A program made the position numbers and the translations under genes. Under the pieces are notes generated by a model. It saw only the letters and a program-made list of their open reading frames with translations. It did no database searches and was not told the origin of the DNA. 44,791 bases of DNA from Terriglobia bacterium (GTDB lineage: Bacteria; Acidobacteriota; Terriglobia; Acidiferrales; UBA7541): NCBI GenBank assembly GCA_020073375.1, contig JAIQFG010000034.1, forward strand, positions 1-44,791, read 5' to 3'. Below, piece by piece: positions 8,020 to 17,618 of the stretch; the stretch's first letter is position 1; each line of letters begins with the position of its first letter.

Positions 8020-9795
8020 TCAGCGCGTGGTGGGAGCGGCGAAGCATTCCGCAGCCAGATGATCGCCCCAGGGTTCCTTGACTTCGAGCGCGATGGCGTA
8101 CGGCACGAAGGCGGACGCGGCGTCGAGCGGCGCGCCCGCTGCGTTCAGGCGCTGCATCCGGTCGCGTTCGGCTTTTTCGAGAAACAGGCGAAACCCTTCG
8201 ATGTCGCGCATGGCCTGCCTTCCCTGCGCCGTCAGCCGCTTGAGAAACGGCGCCCAGGCGATATTCACGGCCACCAATGCCGCAACCGCCAGCGAGTACG
8301 ACGGAGAAACATTTTTCGAGAGCATCCGGAGGATGAAAACGAAAGCGCCGCCAAACACGGCCATGGCCGCCACCGCGGGAAGCACCTGAATCGCTCCGCC
8401 CAATCCGCGAATCACGCGCATCAGGGCCGGAAGCAGGCTCATGACCGTCATCAGGCCGATGATCGACGCACAGAAGAAGAACCACCAGGTCAGGAACAGG
8501 ATTCCGGTGGTGTCCCTTCCCGTAGCCGTCAGAGCCATGCCCATGGCAAAGGCCAGCGACGCAAGTAATCCCAAAACCATATAGCCAATGTGCGAGGCGA
8601 CATATTTTCCGGCCATGCGCTTTTCCAGCTGGCCCGAAATGCCGAGCAAATAGACGTTCAGGTTTCGGGAGTTGCTGGGGCGAACGATGGCTTCGGGGCC
8701 GTCTTCAAACAACAGTTCCAGCACGCGGGACTCTTCCGGGGCCAGCGCGTTTTCGCCGCCGGGGTCCGCATTTCTTTTGGTCAGTTTGTACCCGCCACTT
8801 TCAAGTTCAATGGTGAGGCACTCGCGCACGGCGAGCTGCGCGAGGACAGCCGCCAGCGTTCGGCCGTCGCATCCCGCTGTGCGGATGTAGCGCACCGCCG
8901 CGGGCGAGTGTCCCGCGGGAGGCTCATAACGCACTGGCACGCTGGCGAGCGGAGGTTCCGGCCCAATGCGTATCCACACAATCAAGTAATAAAGAAAAAT
9001 CAGAAGCGGGCTGGCCAGCAGCCAGCGATGGCGGGAAAACACGCCGAACTTCGGAGGCGTGACAAAGCCCTTGGGAAAACTGACGTCCACGCTCAGGCTC
9101 TGCGCCGGACCGATTCCCGTGGCCCGGTAGCTGACGGCGTCAGCGGATTCTTCCCGCGTGATTTCAGTTTGAGGATTGCGCGAATCGGTCACGCCGCGCC
9201 TGCCGGCATAGGCTTCGACTTTTGCCTGATCCATCGGCATGGTTCCGGGAAAACGCACATGAACACTGACTTCGTCGACGGGCAGGGCCCAGTAGTGCCC
9301 GAGCACATTCCAGTACAATTCGTCGCGGTCGGACAACAGTCCCAGGGCGCCTTCGACCGTGTAACGAATCACGATCCGGTGATCGCCTCTGGCAAGCGGC
9401 ACGTTGAATTTCCCAATCCGCAACTGCGCATACGCGCCGCCGCTTCCCTGTTCGTGCCAAACCGGCTGGCCGTCTTCGGTGACTTCCAGGATATTGATTT
9501 GGATTCCGCTGTCGTCGGTCCGGCCGCCGCCGAGCCGGTCGTCCCAACGCGCGTCGGAACCGATGGGGAGATACCGGACCAGACCATACTCGAAGTAGGT
9601 TTCTTCGCTGTGGACAACGAACTCTTCGCGCACGTCGATGGAAGTGTCTTTGTGGACGGTGAGATCGGCGGTGAATCGCACGATGCGTTCACCAGGCGCG
9701 GGAGTGACTGCGGCGCACGGCAGCGCCGCTGCCAATACAGCGATGAGTAGTGCGGCGGCGGCCGGAAATGTGCGGATTGCGAGCGTTTTTCTCAC
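8020..9795 (-). CDS. DUF2207 family membrane protein
   Basis: 591 residues starting at a GTG (VRKTLAIRTFPAAAALLIAVLAAALPCAA), with a clear signal peptide. An extracytoplasmic beta-rich DUF2207 domain spans about 35-265, including FTADLTVHKDTSIDVREEF, 'YFEYGLVRYLPI' and RIVIRYTVEGAL. One TM helix is at ~275-295 (WLLASPLLIFLYYLIVWIRI). A cytosolic winged-helix-like stretch follows (AAVRYIRTAGCDGRTLAAVL), then two hydrophobic pairs around 400-500 and a C-terminal tail. This is the usual architecture of DUF2207 proteins, whose biochemical role is unknown. A TACAAT hexamer ends just upstream of the GTG, so the message could have a very short leader (inference). It is divergent in function from the kinase gene next to it. 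Confidence 0.85.
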   Translation of the reverse strand: MRKTLAIRTFPAAAALLIAVLAAALPCAAVTPAPGERIVRFTADLTVHKDTSIDVREEFVVHSEETYFEYGLVRYLPIGSDARWDDRLGGGRTDDSGIQINILEVTEDGQPVWHEQGSGGAYAQLRIGKFNVPLARGDHRIVIRYTVEGALGLLSDRDELYWNVLGHYWALPVDEVSVHVRFPGTMPMDQAKVEAYAGRRGVTDSRNPQTEITREESADAVSYRATGIGPAQSLSVDVSFPKGFVTPPKFGVFSRHRWLLASPLLIFLYYLIVWIRIGPEPPLASVPVRYEPPAGHSPAAVRYIRTAGCDGRTLAAVLAQLAVRECLTIELESGGYKLTKRNADPGGENALAPEESRVLELLFEDGPEAIVRPSNSRNLNVYLLGISGQLEKRMAGKYVASHIGYMVLGLLASLAFAMGMALTATGRDTTGILFLTWWFFFCASIIGLMTVMSLLPALMRVIRGLGGAIQVLPAVAAMAVFGGAFVFILRMLSKNVSPSYSLAVAALVAVNIAWAPFLKRLTAQGRQAMRDIEGFRLFLEKAERDRMQRLNAAGAPLDAASAFVPYAIALEVKEPWGDHLAAECFAAPTTR

Positions 9796-9916
9796 ATCAC
9801 TATTGTATCGGCGACGGAATTTGGGAGCATGACAAACCGGGGACGTTGACGCGTTTCGGGCACCGCATAGATCTGCGAAAAATTGGGATTGGCGGAAAAG
9901 AGGGGATCAAGCCGGT

Positions 9917-9980
9917 GTAGCGCCCGCCTTTAGGCGGGCACATTGGCGCACACACATGCCCGCCTGAAGGCGGGCGCTAC
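9917..9980. repeat. GTAG-headed inverted REP pair, GCCCGCCTTtAGGCGGGC type
   Basis: The left unit GTAGCGCCCGCCTTTAGGCG faces the inverted GTAGCGCCCGCCTTCAGGCG across a 13-base spacer. Arms match almost perfectly, and it belongs to the same family as 2764-2828. It lies between the DUF2207 gene and the osmoprotectant transporter operon. Confidence 0.85.
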
Positions 9981-10009
9981 ATGTTTCTGCTTGGGTCGGC
10001 TGCATGGGA

Positions 10010-10948
10010 TTAGAACTTTTTCGCGCTGCGGAATTCGCGCACCACGTCGGCAGGGTCGCGATAGCCGCCGTCGACCGCTAAATTCAGGCGGCGCATTTCT
10101 TCCTCGGATATTTTCCCCGTAAGCGCGGCTAGTGCCTTCCGGACTTCCGGGTGGCGGTCGAGCGTGGAGCGGCGGACCAGCGGCACCGCTTCGTACGGCG
10201 GGAAATAATGGCGGTCGTCCTGCAGGACGACCATGCCCAGCGCCGCGATCACGCCGTCGGTGGAATTTCCGGCGACGATGTCCACCTGGCGGTCGGCCAG
10301 GGCGCGGTACAGCAGTCCGAGGTCGAGAATTTTTGGTTCGCTGGCAAATTGCAGGTGGTAGGCCGCCACCCAGCCGCGGTACCCGTCGGGCCGCTCCATG
10401 AATTCGTAACCGAATCCGGCGCGCCAGTGCGGCGCATCGGAAGCAATGTCGGAAATCGTGCGCAGATGAAGTTTCAGGGCGTCCTCTCCCCGCACCACCA
10501 GCGCAAACGTGTTGTTAAATCCGAGCGGCGGGAGGACTTCGACGCCGAACCGCGCGCGATACTCCTGCTGCACGCGCTGGAACACGGCGGATGGATCGTT
10601 TTGCGGGGGATCGTTCAGGACCGCGGTGAGCGCCGTTCCGGTGTACTCGGGGTATAAATCGATTTTCCCGGCCACCAGCGCCTGCTGGCAGATCATCGTG
10701 CCGCCCAGGTTGACGCGGCGCTCCACGCGCAAGGCCGAATGCGCCTCGATCTGCTGCGCGAACAGTTCGGCCAGGACAATTTGCTCGGTGAAATTCTTCG
10801 AGCCGACGACGATTTTGTCGCCGCTGTGTTGGCCGCACCCGGTGGAGAAGAACGCCACGATGAAACAGGCGAAAATCGCGATCGCGCGCAACAATCCGTA
10901 TTGCAACGCGAAAGATTTTTTGCAGCCGGATCGCGCGTGCCGGCTCAT
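10010..10948 (-). CDS. Glycine betaine/choline-type ABC transporter substrate-binding lipoprotein (OpuAC/OsmF family)
   Basis: 312 residues. The signal region AIFACFIVAFFSTGCG carries a lipobox ending in Cys, so the mature protein is a lipoprotein. The OpuAC-type binding fold follows: 'KIVVGSKNFTEQIVLAELFAQQIE', NLGGTMICQQALVAGKIDLYPEYTGTAL and DRQVDIVAGNSTDGVI. These phrases are hallmarks of the OpuBC/OpuCC/OsmF quaternary-ammonium-binding clade. Its ATG overlaps the stop of the permease gene (ATGA), so translation is coupled. It is the last gene of the ATPase-permease-binding protein operon. The ligand (betaine, choline, carnitine or another) cannot be decided by eye. Confidence 0.9.
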   Translation of the reverse strand: MSRHARSGCKKSFALQYGLLRAIAIFACFIVAFFSTGCGQHSGDKIVVGSKNFTEQIVLAELFAQQIEAHSALRVERRVNLGGTMICQQALVAGKIDLYPEYTGTALTAVLNDPPQNDPSAVFQRVQQEYRARFGVEVLPPLGFNNTFALVVRGEDALKLHLRTISDIASDAPHWRAGFGYEFMERPDGYRGWVAAYHLQFASEPKILDLGLLYRALADRQVDIVAGNSTDGVIAALGMVVLQDDRHYFPPYEAVPLVRRSTLDRHPEVRKALAALTGKISEEEMRRLNLAVDGGYRDPADVVREFRSAKKF

Positions 10949-11577
10949 CTCTGCGCAAGGCTCCGTTGGAAAGCCCCCAGCGAAAGATCGACGACCACCG
11001 CAAGCAGCGCCGCGGGAATGGCGCCCGCGAGAATGACCTGATTGTTGACCATGGCGACGCCGCGAAAAATAAATACGCCCAAACCTCCCGCGCCGATCGC
11101 CGCGGCGATGGTCGCGACGCCGATGGAGATCACGGTGGCCACGCGAATTCCCGCGAGCAGCACCGGGGCCGCCAGCGGGAGTTGCACCTGCCAGAGCAAT
11201 TGCCGCTCTGTCATGCCCATGCCGCGCGCCGCCTCAATCACCGCGGGATCGACGCCCGCGATGCCCGTGCACGTATTCCGCAAAATGGGCAGCAACGCAT
11301 ACAGCGCCAGCGCCACGATCGCGGTGCTGGCTCCTACGCCGCCGATCCACGGCACAGGGATCAGGAAGCCGAACAGCGCGAGGCTGGGAATGGTCTGCAC
11401 GATGTTGGCGGCGCCAAGCACCCAGCGCTGCGCCTGCTCGCGGCGCACCAGAGCGATGCCCAGCGGCAATCCGATCAGCAGAGCGATCCCCATCGAAGCC
11501 GCAACCAGCCCGAGGTGCTCGACCGACCGGGCCAGCACTTCGCTACGATTGCGCAGCAGAAAATCAAACCAGTTCAT
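10945..11577 (-). CDS. Glycine betaine/choline-type ABC transporter permease (OpuBB/OsmW-like)
   Basis: 210 residues with about six TM helices in a BPD_transp_1 domain. The ATPase-contacting EAA loop reads EAARGMGMTERQLLWQVQLPLAAPVLLAG (about 115-145). The N-terminus MNWFDFLLRNRSEVLARSVEHLGLVAASMGIALLIGLPLG is typical of OpuCB-like permeases. It lies 26 bases after the ATPase gene and overlaps the binding-protein gene by four bases. Only one permease gene is present, so the channel is presumably a homodimer. Confidence 0.92.
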   Translation of the reverse strand: MNWFDFLLRNRSEVLARSVEHLGLVAASMGIALLIGLPLGIALVRREQAQRWVLGAANIVQTIPSLALFGFLIPVPWIGGVGASTAIVALALYALLPILRNTCTGIAGVDPAVIEAARGMGMTERQLLWQVQLPLAAPVLLAGIRVATVISIGVATIAAAIGAGGLGVFIFRGVAMVNNQVILAGAIPAALLAVVVDLSLGAFQRSLAQR

Positions 11578-11603
11578 TGCGCGCCCTCCTCACATTCCGG
11601 AAC

Positions 11604-12398
11604 TCATTGCATCTGGTCGAGGCCTTCCACCGCTTGCAACGACGCCACGAACGCCCGGACGTGCGGCTCGGTCGAATCTAGAAATTCCTGCGGCGAGTAC
11701 GTGCCGATCAATCGGCCGCGATCGAGCAATGCGATTCGCGTTCCGAGCAGCAGCGCCTCGCGCACGTCGTGCGTCACGAACACGATCGTCTTTTCCAGGC
11801 GCGTTGCCAGCGAGCGAAATTCCCGCTGCAATTCGGCGCGCGTCACCGGATCGAGCGCCGCGAACGGCTCATCCATCAGCAGGATCGGGGGATCCGCGGC
11901 CAGCGCGCGCGCCACGCCGACGCGCTGTTTCTGCCCGCCGGAAAGTTCCGACGGGCGGCGCCTGGCGAATTCCGCGGGGGGCAGCCCGACCAGTTCCAGC
12001 ATCTCGATCACCCGAGCGCGGATCCGTTTGGAGGACCAGCGCTCGAGTTTGGGCACCAGCGCGACATTCTTCTCCACGGTCCAGTGCGGGAACAGCCCGG
12101 TATCCTGAATAACGTAGCCGATCCCGCGGCGCAACTGGATTGGGTCCCAGGAGGCGGTGGAGCGCCCGGAGACCAGGATTTCGCCTTCCGAGGGCTCCAG
12201 CAGTCGGTTTATAAGCTTCAAGGTAGTGGTCTTGCCGGACCCGCTGCGGCCCAGCAGGACGAGCGTCTCGCCCTTGCCCACACTGAGGGTCAGGTCAGAC
12301 ACGAGCGTCGCCCCGGCCGGCAGCCGGTACGTAAGGCCTCGGGTCTGCAATACATAACCGTTTTGTAATCCGTCACTTAGCTCGACCACGCTGGGCAT
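11604..12398 (-). CDS. Glycine betaine/choline-type ABC transporter ATPase (OpuCA/OsmV-like)
   Basis: 264 residues with all ABC motifs: Walker A GRSGSGKTTT (about 50-59), Q-loop VIQDTGLFPHWTV, signature LSGGQKQRVGVARAL and Walker B ILLMDEPFAALD, followed by the H-loop FVTHD. Phrases such as 'GYVIQDTGLFPHWTVEKN' mark the quaternary-amine transporter group. It ends soon after the H-loop region and lacks the C-terminal CBS pair that senses ionic strength in OpuA/OpuC proteins. Uptake may therefore not be gated by osmolarity in the usual way (inference). It is the first gene of the operon and divergent from egtB with 160 bases between. Confidence 0.92.
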   Translation of the reverse strand: MPSVVELSDGLQNGYVLQTRGLTYRLPAGATLVSDLTLSVGKGETLVLLGRSGSGKTTTLKLINRLLEPSEGEILVSGRSTASWDPIQLRRGIGYVIQDTGLFPHWTVEKNVALVPKLERWSSKRIRARVIEMLELVGLPPAEFARRRPSELSGGQKQRVGVARALAADPPILLMDEPFAALDPVTRAELQREFRSLATRLEKTIVFVTHDVREALLLGTRIALLDRGRLIGTYSPQEFLDSTEPHVRAFVASLQAVEGLDQMQ

Positions 12399-12559
12399 CC
12401 CGCCTGTCTTATCTGCTTGCCACGCTTCCCAAGGGAACTCCGGATTGACTTACTCCCTTGAATCGGGTCAAAGTAATGTCCCGCCGGAACGGATTTCTTT
12501 CCGGCGGCTGATTTTTGCCTCAATCTGCAGGTTCGCCGCATCCTATCGCTGGGACCATT

Positions 12560-13891
12560 ATGAACCCGACCACGGCCGCCCCTTCGTCCTCATCCAAACA
12601 GCTCAGTGCCCGCTTGCGCGCGGCGCGCGACCGCAGCCAGGAACTTTTTGGCATCGTTCGCCCGACAGCACTGTACGACCGCCCCATCCCCGAGCGCCAC
12701 CGGATTATTTTCTACCTGGGTCACCTGGAGGCGTTTGACTGGAACCTGCTCAAGGACCCGCTCATGCTCTCCTCATTCGATCCGGGGCTGGACAAGCTGT
12801 TTTCATTCGGCATTGATCCTGTGGATGGCGGACTGCCCACCGATCAGCCGAACGACTGGCCGTCGCTGGAGCAGATTCAGAGGTACACGTCACAGCTACG
12901 ACAGGTTCTGGATCGCCGGCTTCAGGATGTATTCGCCGATGACCCCAATCTTGCGACTCTCGAGCAAGGCCGCCTGCTCGAAGTCGCCATCGAGCATCGG
13001 CTGATGCACGCCGAAACGCTGTGCTACATGCTGCACCAGTTGCCTCTGGACCGCAAACTCGCGATGGTGCAGCCCGTTGCGCCGGATGCGCCCGCGCACG
13101 TTTCCTGCATGGTCGAAATTCCCGCGGGCACCGCTACGATGGGCTTGCCGTCGGGTGGCGCGGAAGTGTTTGGATGGGACAACGAGTTCCAGGAAATTCG
13201 CGTTGCGGTTCCCGCGTTTGCCATTGATACCCACAGCGTCACGAACCGGGATTATCTGCGTTTCGTGCGCGAAGGCGGCTACTCCGATCGCGCGCTATGG
13301 AGCGAAGCCGGCTGGGAATGGATCGCTTCTTCGGGCCGCCGGCACCCGGCGTTCTGGGTTCCGCGCGGCGATGATTGGGCCTGCCGAACCATGTTTCAGG
13401 AAATTTCCCTGCCGCTCGATTGGCCGGTGTACGTGAGCCATGAAGAGGCCAACGCGTATGCCAGCTGGGCCGGCAAGGAATTGCCCAGCGAGGCGGAATG
13501 GCATCGCGCCGCCTGCGGAACGCGCGCGGGCGCGGAACGCGAATATCCCTGGGGATCGGAGGAGCCCTGCTCAAGCTTGGGCAATTTCGATTTTCACCGG
13601 TGGGATCCCGCGCCGGCAGGATCGTATCCCGCAGGCGCCAGCGATTTCGGCGTCACGGATCTTGTGGGGAACGGATGGGAATGGACGCGGACGCCGTTCG
13701 CGCCGTTCCCGGGATTTGAACCCTTCTCGTTTTACCGCGGTTACTCCGCCGATTTTTTTGACGGGAAACATTTTGTGATGAAGGGCGGGTCGCCGCGCAC
13801 GGCGGCCTGCATGTTGCGGCGGTCGTTTCGCAACTGGTTCCAGCCCCGCTATCCGTACGTGTACGCGAAGTTTCGATGCGTGAATCGCTGA
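12560..13891 (+). CDS. egtB: Ergothioneine biosynthesis sulfoxide synthase EgtB
   Basis: Non-heme iron enzyme joining the sulfur of cysteine or gamma-glutamylcysteine to C2 of hercynine with O2. 443 residues from the ATG at 12560. The N-terminal DinB-like domain (about 20-175) supplies the three-His iron site: His in FYLGHLEAFDW near residue 54 and HX3HXE as HRLMHAE near 146-152. The C-terminal formylglycine-generating-enzyme-like domain (about 185-440) has 'VEIPAGTATMG', YVSHEEANAYASWAG, GNGWEWTRTPF and MLRRSFRNWFQP. Next gene in line is egtD, 28 bases on, so the two form a core ergothioneine operon. No egtA or egtC is seen, which fits the version that uses free cysteine (inference). No convincing Shine-Dalgarno precedes this ATG. 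Confidence 0.93.
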   Translation: MNPTTAAPSSSSKQLSARLRAARDRSQELFGIVRPTALYDRPIPERHRIIFYLGHLEAFDWNLLKDPLMLSSFDPGLDKLFSFGIDPVDGGLPTDQPNDWPSLEQIQRYTSQLRQVLDRRLQDVFADDPNLATLEQGRLLEVAIEHRLMHAETLCYMLHQLPLDRKLAMVQPVAPDAPAHVSCMVEIPAGTATMGLPSGGAEVFGWDNEFQEIRVAVPAFAIDTHSVTNRDYLRFVREGGYSDRALWSEAGWEWIASSGRRHPAFWVPRGDDWACRTMFQEISLPLDWPVYVSHEEANAYASWAGKELPSEAEWHRAACGTRAGAEREYPWGSEEPCSSLGNFDFHRWDPAPAGSYPAGASDFGVTDLVGNGWEWTRTPFAPFPGFEPFSFYRGYSADFFDGKHFVMKGGSPRTAACMLRRSFRNWFQPRYPYVYAKFRCVNR

Positions 13892-13919
13892 AATCCGGAA
13901 CAGAAACTGGGGAGGCATC

Positions 13920-14888
13920 ATGGCCGCACCGGCTATCGCGCAATATTCGGAATCGGAGCTTGCCGCGGAAGCCCGCGCCGGGCTGGTTCGCGCGGGGCAA
14001 AAGGAACTTCCTTCCAAATATCTTTACGATGAAATCGGGTCGGCGCTGTTTGAGGTGATCAGCGTGCTCCCCGAATACGGATTGACGCGGGCGGACGAAC
14101 GCCTGATGCGGCGCCATGCCGGTGACATCGTGGCGTGCCTTGCGGGACCGGTGCGCGTGGCCGAACTTGGCAGCGGGAGCGGGCGAAAAACGCGCTGGCT
14201 GCTGGAGGCCTTTTCGCTGCGCCGGCCCACCACGTATTGTCCCATCGAGATTTCTCCGACGGCGCTGGCGCGCTGCGAAAGCGATCTCGGACAGATCGAG
14301 CGCGTGAGCATCGTGGGATTCGAGCAGCCGTACCTGGACGGCCTGCGCGCCGCCGCATCCGGGCGCGACGCGCAAGACCGCATGCTGGTGCTCTTTTTGG
14401 GTAGCACCATCGGCAATTTCGACCGCGATGCCGCCGAACGATTTCTCACCGAAGTGCGGAGCATCCTGGTCCCGGGCGATGCGCTCCTGCTTGGCACGGA
14501 CCTGGAAAAGCCGCTCCCGCAGTTATTGAAGGCCTATGACGATTCCCTGGGCGTAACAGCCGCGTTCAACCTGAATATTCTGGCGCGGATGAATCGCGAA
14601 CTGGGCGCGGATTTCGATCTCGCTGCGTTCCGGCATGAGGCGCGGTACAACTCAGTCTTCCGGCGCGTGGAAATGCACTTAAGCTCGACGCGCAACCAAA
14701 CCGTCGCGATTCCGGGCGCGGGATGCGCCGTTTCTTTCGTCGAAGGCGAGACCATCTGGACGGAGAGTTCACACAAATACCGCGCGGAAGATATTTCGGG
14801 GATGGCCGTGCGCAACGGCTTCCGGCGTTCCGCGCAGTGGCTCGATTCAGAATGGCCGTTTGCGGAAAGCCTGCTGATCGCGCGGTAG
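13920..14888 (+). CDS. egtD: L-histidine N(alpha)-methyltransferase EgtD
   Basis: SAM-dependent enzyme that trimethylates histidine to hercynine, the first step of ergothioneine synthesis. The 322 residues match the family's usual length. The signature opening is LPSKYLYDEIGSALFEVIS with LPEYGLTRADE (about 27-60). The SAM-binding loop is VAELGSGSGRKTRWLLEAF (about 80-98), and the later motif is VLFLGSTIGNFDR. GGAGG lies six bases before the ATG. It follows egtB directly and converges with the GH57 gene, with only three bases between the two stops. The C-S lyase needed for the last step is not in the window. Confidence 0.95.
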   Translation: MAAPAIAQYSESELAAEARAGLVRAGQKELPSKYLYDEIGSALFEVISVLPEYGLTRADERLMRRHAGDIVACLAGPVRVAELGSGSGRKTRWLLEAFSLRRPTTYCPIEISPTALARCESDLGQIERVSIVGFEQPYLDGLRAAASGRDAQDRMLVLFLGSTIGNFDRDAAERFLTEVRSILVPGDALLLGTDLEKPLPQLLKAYDDSLGVTAAFNLNILARMNRELGADFDLAAFRHEARYNSVFRRVEMHLSSTRNQTVAIPGAGCAVSFVEGETIWTESSHKYRAEDISGMAVRNGFRRSAQWLDSEWPFAESLLIAR

Positions 14889-14891
14889 GAT

Positions 14892-17048
14892 CTAGCTCTC
14901 TTTCGCTTTGGTCACGTGCAGGATTGTTTCGGCGCTCCACTTTTCCGTGGATGTCAGATCGACGGGCCACACACCCAGAATCTGCGAGCCCTGGTAGACG
15001 CGCTCAAATCCTTCTTCCGATTCCGACACCGTCTCGATGGGGGCGATCCACAAGTGGCTTGCGCCTCGGGCTTCCATATTCACCGCAACGTTTTGCCATT
15101 CATCCGTGAGCCGCACGGTCGACGCATCCACCACGCCGCCCCATTCCAGCGGCTTGCGCTCGCCGGAAAATTCGATGTAGCGGTCCGGAACGTTCGGCGC
15201 GAGCAGATTCAAGACGACTTCAAGGCCGAGTAGGAAGGAAATTGGCGTGTTGGAGTCAGTGGCCGTTCTCGTGAGGTCGATGCGGCAAGTGAGATCGAAA
15301 CCATTTTCAAGCGCCTCGAATTTTAGCGTCTTCGCCGCTTGCAGCAAGGTTCCGGCAGGGGCGCCTGCGGAAATGCAATTTAGGGGCGCTTCCTTGATCA
15401 ACTGGACCTTGTGCGAGGTTGCCTCACCGGTCCGGTAATCCCCGCCCGCAAAGGCGGCGTTTTCGTCCAGCCGCAAAGCCTCGTAATCCGCGTGCGCCTT
15501 TCCATTGGCAAACAGCAGCAGACGAAACGCATTGCGCGGCCAGCGATCGTACTTCAATCGCTTTTCAAGGCCCGCCTCTTTGGAAATGGTCTGGTTGTGA
15601 ATGGAAACGACGCCTGCAGCCGGCTGATTCGTCTGCATCAGTCTTGAATGATAGGCTTCCAGGCGGCGCTGCAAGGAATTGATCAGGGTGACGGCGCTGG
15701 GACGGAAATCGAGCACTTCGAGCGTTCCGCCACCCGAAGGTTTGACTAATGCTGCGAACTGGGGCGAGACGATCTCGATTTCCTCACGGCCATCGGCGTC
15801 AAAATCGAGGCGTTCCACCGATTGATACTGCTTGGCGCCCAGCCGCAATTCGTCCGCGGTGGTTTCAGCGCGCACCAGTTCGCGCCACAATTCCGTTCTG
15901 AGGTGCGGAGCGTACAAACCGCCGAAAATTCCGTGCCAGTAGGCGTCATTGGCTTGGGAGCGCAGCAAATGCGTGACCGCTTCCGCGTGCCGGGCGGCGC
16001 CGCGGGCGCCTTTCCTCGGTGTCTTGCCGGCGCCGTGGCGCAGTTTCCAGGAAACGCGCAGCATTTTCTTGTGCAGCAGGTTGGATTCCGCGTACTTGCT
16101 GAAAAATCCGCGCCAGAAGCCGCCGCGCAGGAATCGCTTCAGGTCCGGGCGATCCTTGAATTCCTCGAGCAGGCCATGAAATTTCAGCCGCACGGGCGTG
16201 GGCAGAACCCACTCCATCATTTCGGTGTAGGACGCGGTGGGCAGGTCCACCCTGCCGAGAGGCTCGTGCGTGGCCAAGGCTTCGCCCGGGGGCACGGTTT
16301 CCAGCCAATCGGTATTGGCCTCCAGCGCGGAAAAGAAATTGTCCAGCCAGCGATCGCGGAAACAGTGCTCCCAGGTATGCGGCCAGGCGCCGAATTTTTC
16401 CATGTCGTCGCCCATCGAAGCCATTCCGCCCGGATGCTCTTGAGCGGAGCGGCGCAGGAACGCGATGGAATCGTCGATGCTGCCGAACGGAAGCAGGTAG
16501 CGAAGCTCCTGCAATCCCGGAATAATTTTTACCGTGCTGCCGCGATCCTCAGCCACGTAGTAGCCGAACAGTTCGGGGATCTCGCGCCCGGCGGTCAGAA
16601 AATGGCTGTCATCGACCAGCGTGTAGTCGATGCCCGCTTCGGCCAGCGCCACGGGCAGTTGCGGCTCCCAGACGCGCTCGGCCAACCACGCCCCGGTGGG
16701 CCGCATGCCGCAGTGAAGCTCGACAAAATCGCCCAGCCTGCGGATCTGCTCGATCTGATCCTGCAGGGGAATCGTAATCAGAATAGGTTCGTAAAATCCT
16801 CCGCCCGCCACTTCGACCTGGCCCGAGGCGGCAAGATTCCTGATCTGCAGCAGGTATTCCGGATGCTTTTCCGCAAGCCACTCCAGCAGAGAGCCGGAAT
16901 AATGAAGCCCCATGCGCACGCGCGGATGCCGGGCCAGGCAATCCAGGAACGGCAAATAAGATCGCTCGAAGGTGCGTTCCATTACATCATCGAAGTTCCC
17001 GACGGGCTGGTGCGCGTGGATGAGCAAAACCAGGTTGAACTTCGACAA
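14892..17048 (-). CDS. GH57 4-alpha-glucanotransferase/alpha-amylase with C-terminal DUF1925-DUF1926 domains
   Basis: 718-residue glycoside hydrolase family 57 enzyme acting on alpha-1,4-glucans (maltodextrin or glycogen), probably cytosolic since no signal peptide is present. The barrel begins FNLVLLIHAHQPVGNFDDV. The nucleophile Glu sits in WLAERVWEPQLP (near 125), and the acid/base Asp in 'MGDDMEKFG' (near 220). After ~300 come the helical DUF1925 region (FWRGFFSKYAESNLLHKKM) and the beta-rich DUF1926 region, which is the Thermococcus 4-alpha-glucanotransferase architecture. The TTG at 17048 is chosen because GAGG precedes it by 7 bases; the open frame runs to 17132 without a better start. 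Transferase versus amylase activity cannot be settled by eye. Confidence 0.9.
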   Translation of the reverse strand: MSKFNLVLLIHAHQPVGNFDDVMERTFERSYLPFLDCLARHPRVRMGLHYSGSLLEWLAEKHPEYLLQIRNLAASGQVEVAGGGFYEPILITIPLQDQIEQIRRLGDFVELHCGMRPTGAWLAERVWEPQLPVALAEAGIDYTLVDDSHFLTAGREIPELFGYYVAEDRGSTVKIIPGLQELRYLLPFGSIDDSIAFLRRSAQEHPGGMASMGDDMEKFGAWPHTWEHCFRDRWLDNFFSALEANTDWLETVPPGEALATHEPLGRVDLPTASYTEMMEWVLPTPVRLKFHGLLEEFKDRPDLKRFLRGGFWRGFFSKYAESNLLHKKMLRVSWKLRHGAGKTPRKGARGAARHAEAVTHLLRSQANDAYWHGIFGGLYAPHLRTELWRELVRAETTADELRLGAKQYQSVERLDFDADGREEIEIVSPQFAALVKPSGGGTLEVLDFRPSAVTLINSLQRRLEAYHSRLMQTNQPAAGVVSIHNQTISKEAGLEKRLKYDRWPRNAFRLLLFANGKAHADYEALRLDENAAFAGGDYRTGEATSHKVQLIKEAPLNCISAGAPAGTLLQAAKTLKFEALENGFDLTCRIDLTRTATDSNTPISFLLGLEVVLNLLAPNVPDRYIEFSGERKPLEWGGVVDASTVRLTDEWQNVAVNMEARGASHLWIAPIETVSESEEGFERVYQGSQILGVWPVDLTSTEKWSAETILHVTKAKES

Positions 17049-17231
17049 GGTAGAACCTCGCGGTCGAGCAGAACCCCAATCATATCGCGAGTCCCCGCAT
17101 TGCGGGAAATTCAAAAGCGCGATTGTGACCATTTCAAAGGGCCGCGCCGTCTTAGGGCCCTCGCAGGGGTTATAAACTTGGTATCATGCTGCACCCGGCG
17201 CACGGCCATTGACTCCGGCCGGCAAAATCCG

Positions 17232-17618
17232 ATGGACGCGCAAACCAAAGATCGGCTGTTTCAGGAAGGACTTGACGCCTTTAATTCCGGGCATTTTTAC
17301 GAGGCCCACGAACACTGGGAAGAGGTGTGGCTGAAGACGCCAAACCCCGATAAGACGTTCCTGCAGGGGCTGATCCAGGTGGCGGCGGCGTTTCACCACT
17401 ATTCCCGGGCCAATAATCTGGGCTGCCATAACCTGCTGCATGCGGGGCTTCTGAAGCTCGAATGTTTCCCGGAAGAACATTGGGCCCTGTCGATCGAGCC
17501 GCTGCGCGCGTCGGTGCGCATGTGGCTAGTACCGCTGCGCGCGGGTAAAAATCCGCACAAAATGGAAATTCCGCGAATCGCGGTGCATGGCGGGCCCGGC
17601 ATCTCCGTTCCGAAGTAG
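17232..17618 (+). CDS. DUF309 domain-containing protein
   Basis: A 128-residue small helical protein with the DUF309 signature FNSGHFYEAHEHWEEVWLK (about 13-31), 'QGLIQVAAAFHHYSRAN' and a run of His, Glu and Trp that could hold a metal. Known family members have no assigned reaction. The ATG at 17232 starts MDAQTKDRLFQEGLDAF. The gene is divergent from the GH57 gene, with 183 bases between that must hold both promoters. Its stop TAG is part of a REP-like palindrome, so the last residues (GGPGISVPK) may have been set by that element. Confidence 0.85.
   Translation: MDAQTKDRLFQEGLDAFNSGHFYEAHEHWEEVWLKTPNPDKTFLQGLIQVAAAFHHYSRANNLGCHNLLHAGLLKLECFPEEHWALSIEPLRASVRMWLVPLRAGKNPHKMEIPRIAVHGGPGISVPK

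Noticed and set aside
15822..17618. 598-codon open frame on the plus strand opposite the GH57 gene
   Set aside because: Only its last 128 codons (the DUF309 protein from 17232) are real. The rest is antisense to a full GH57 enzyme.
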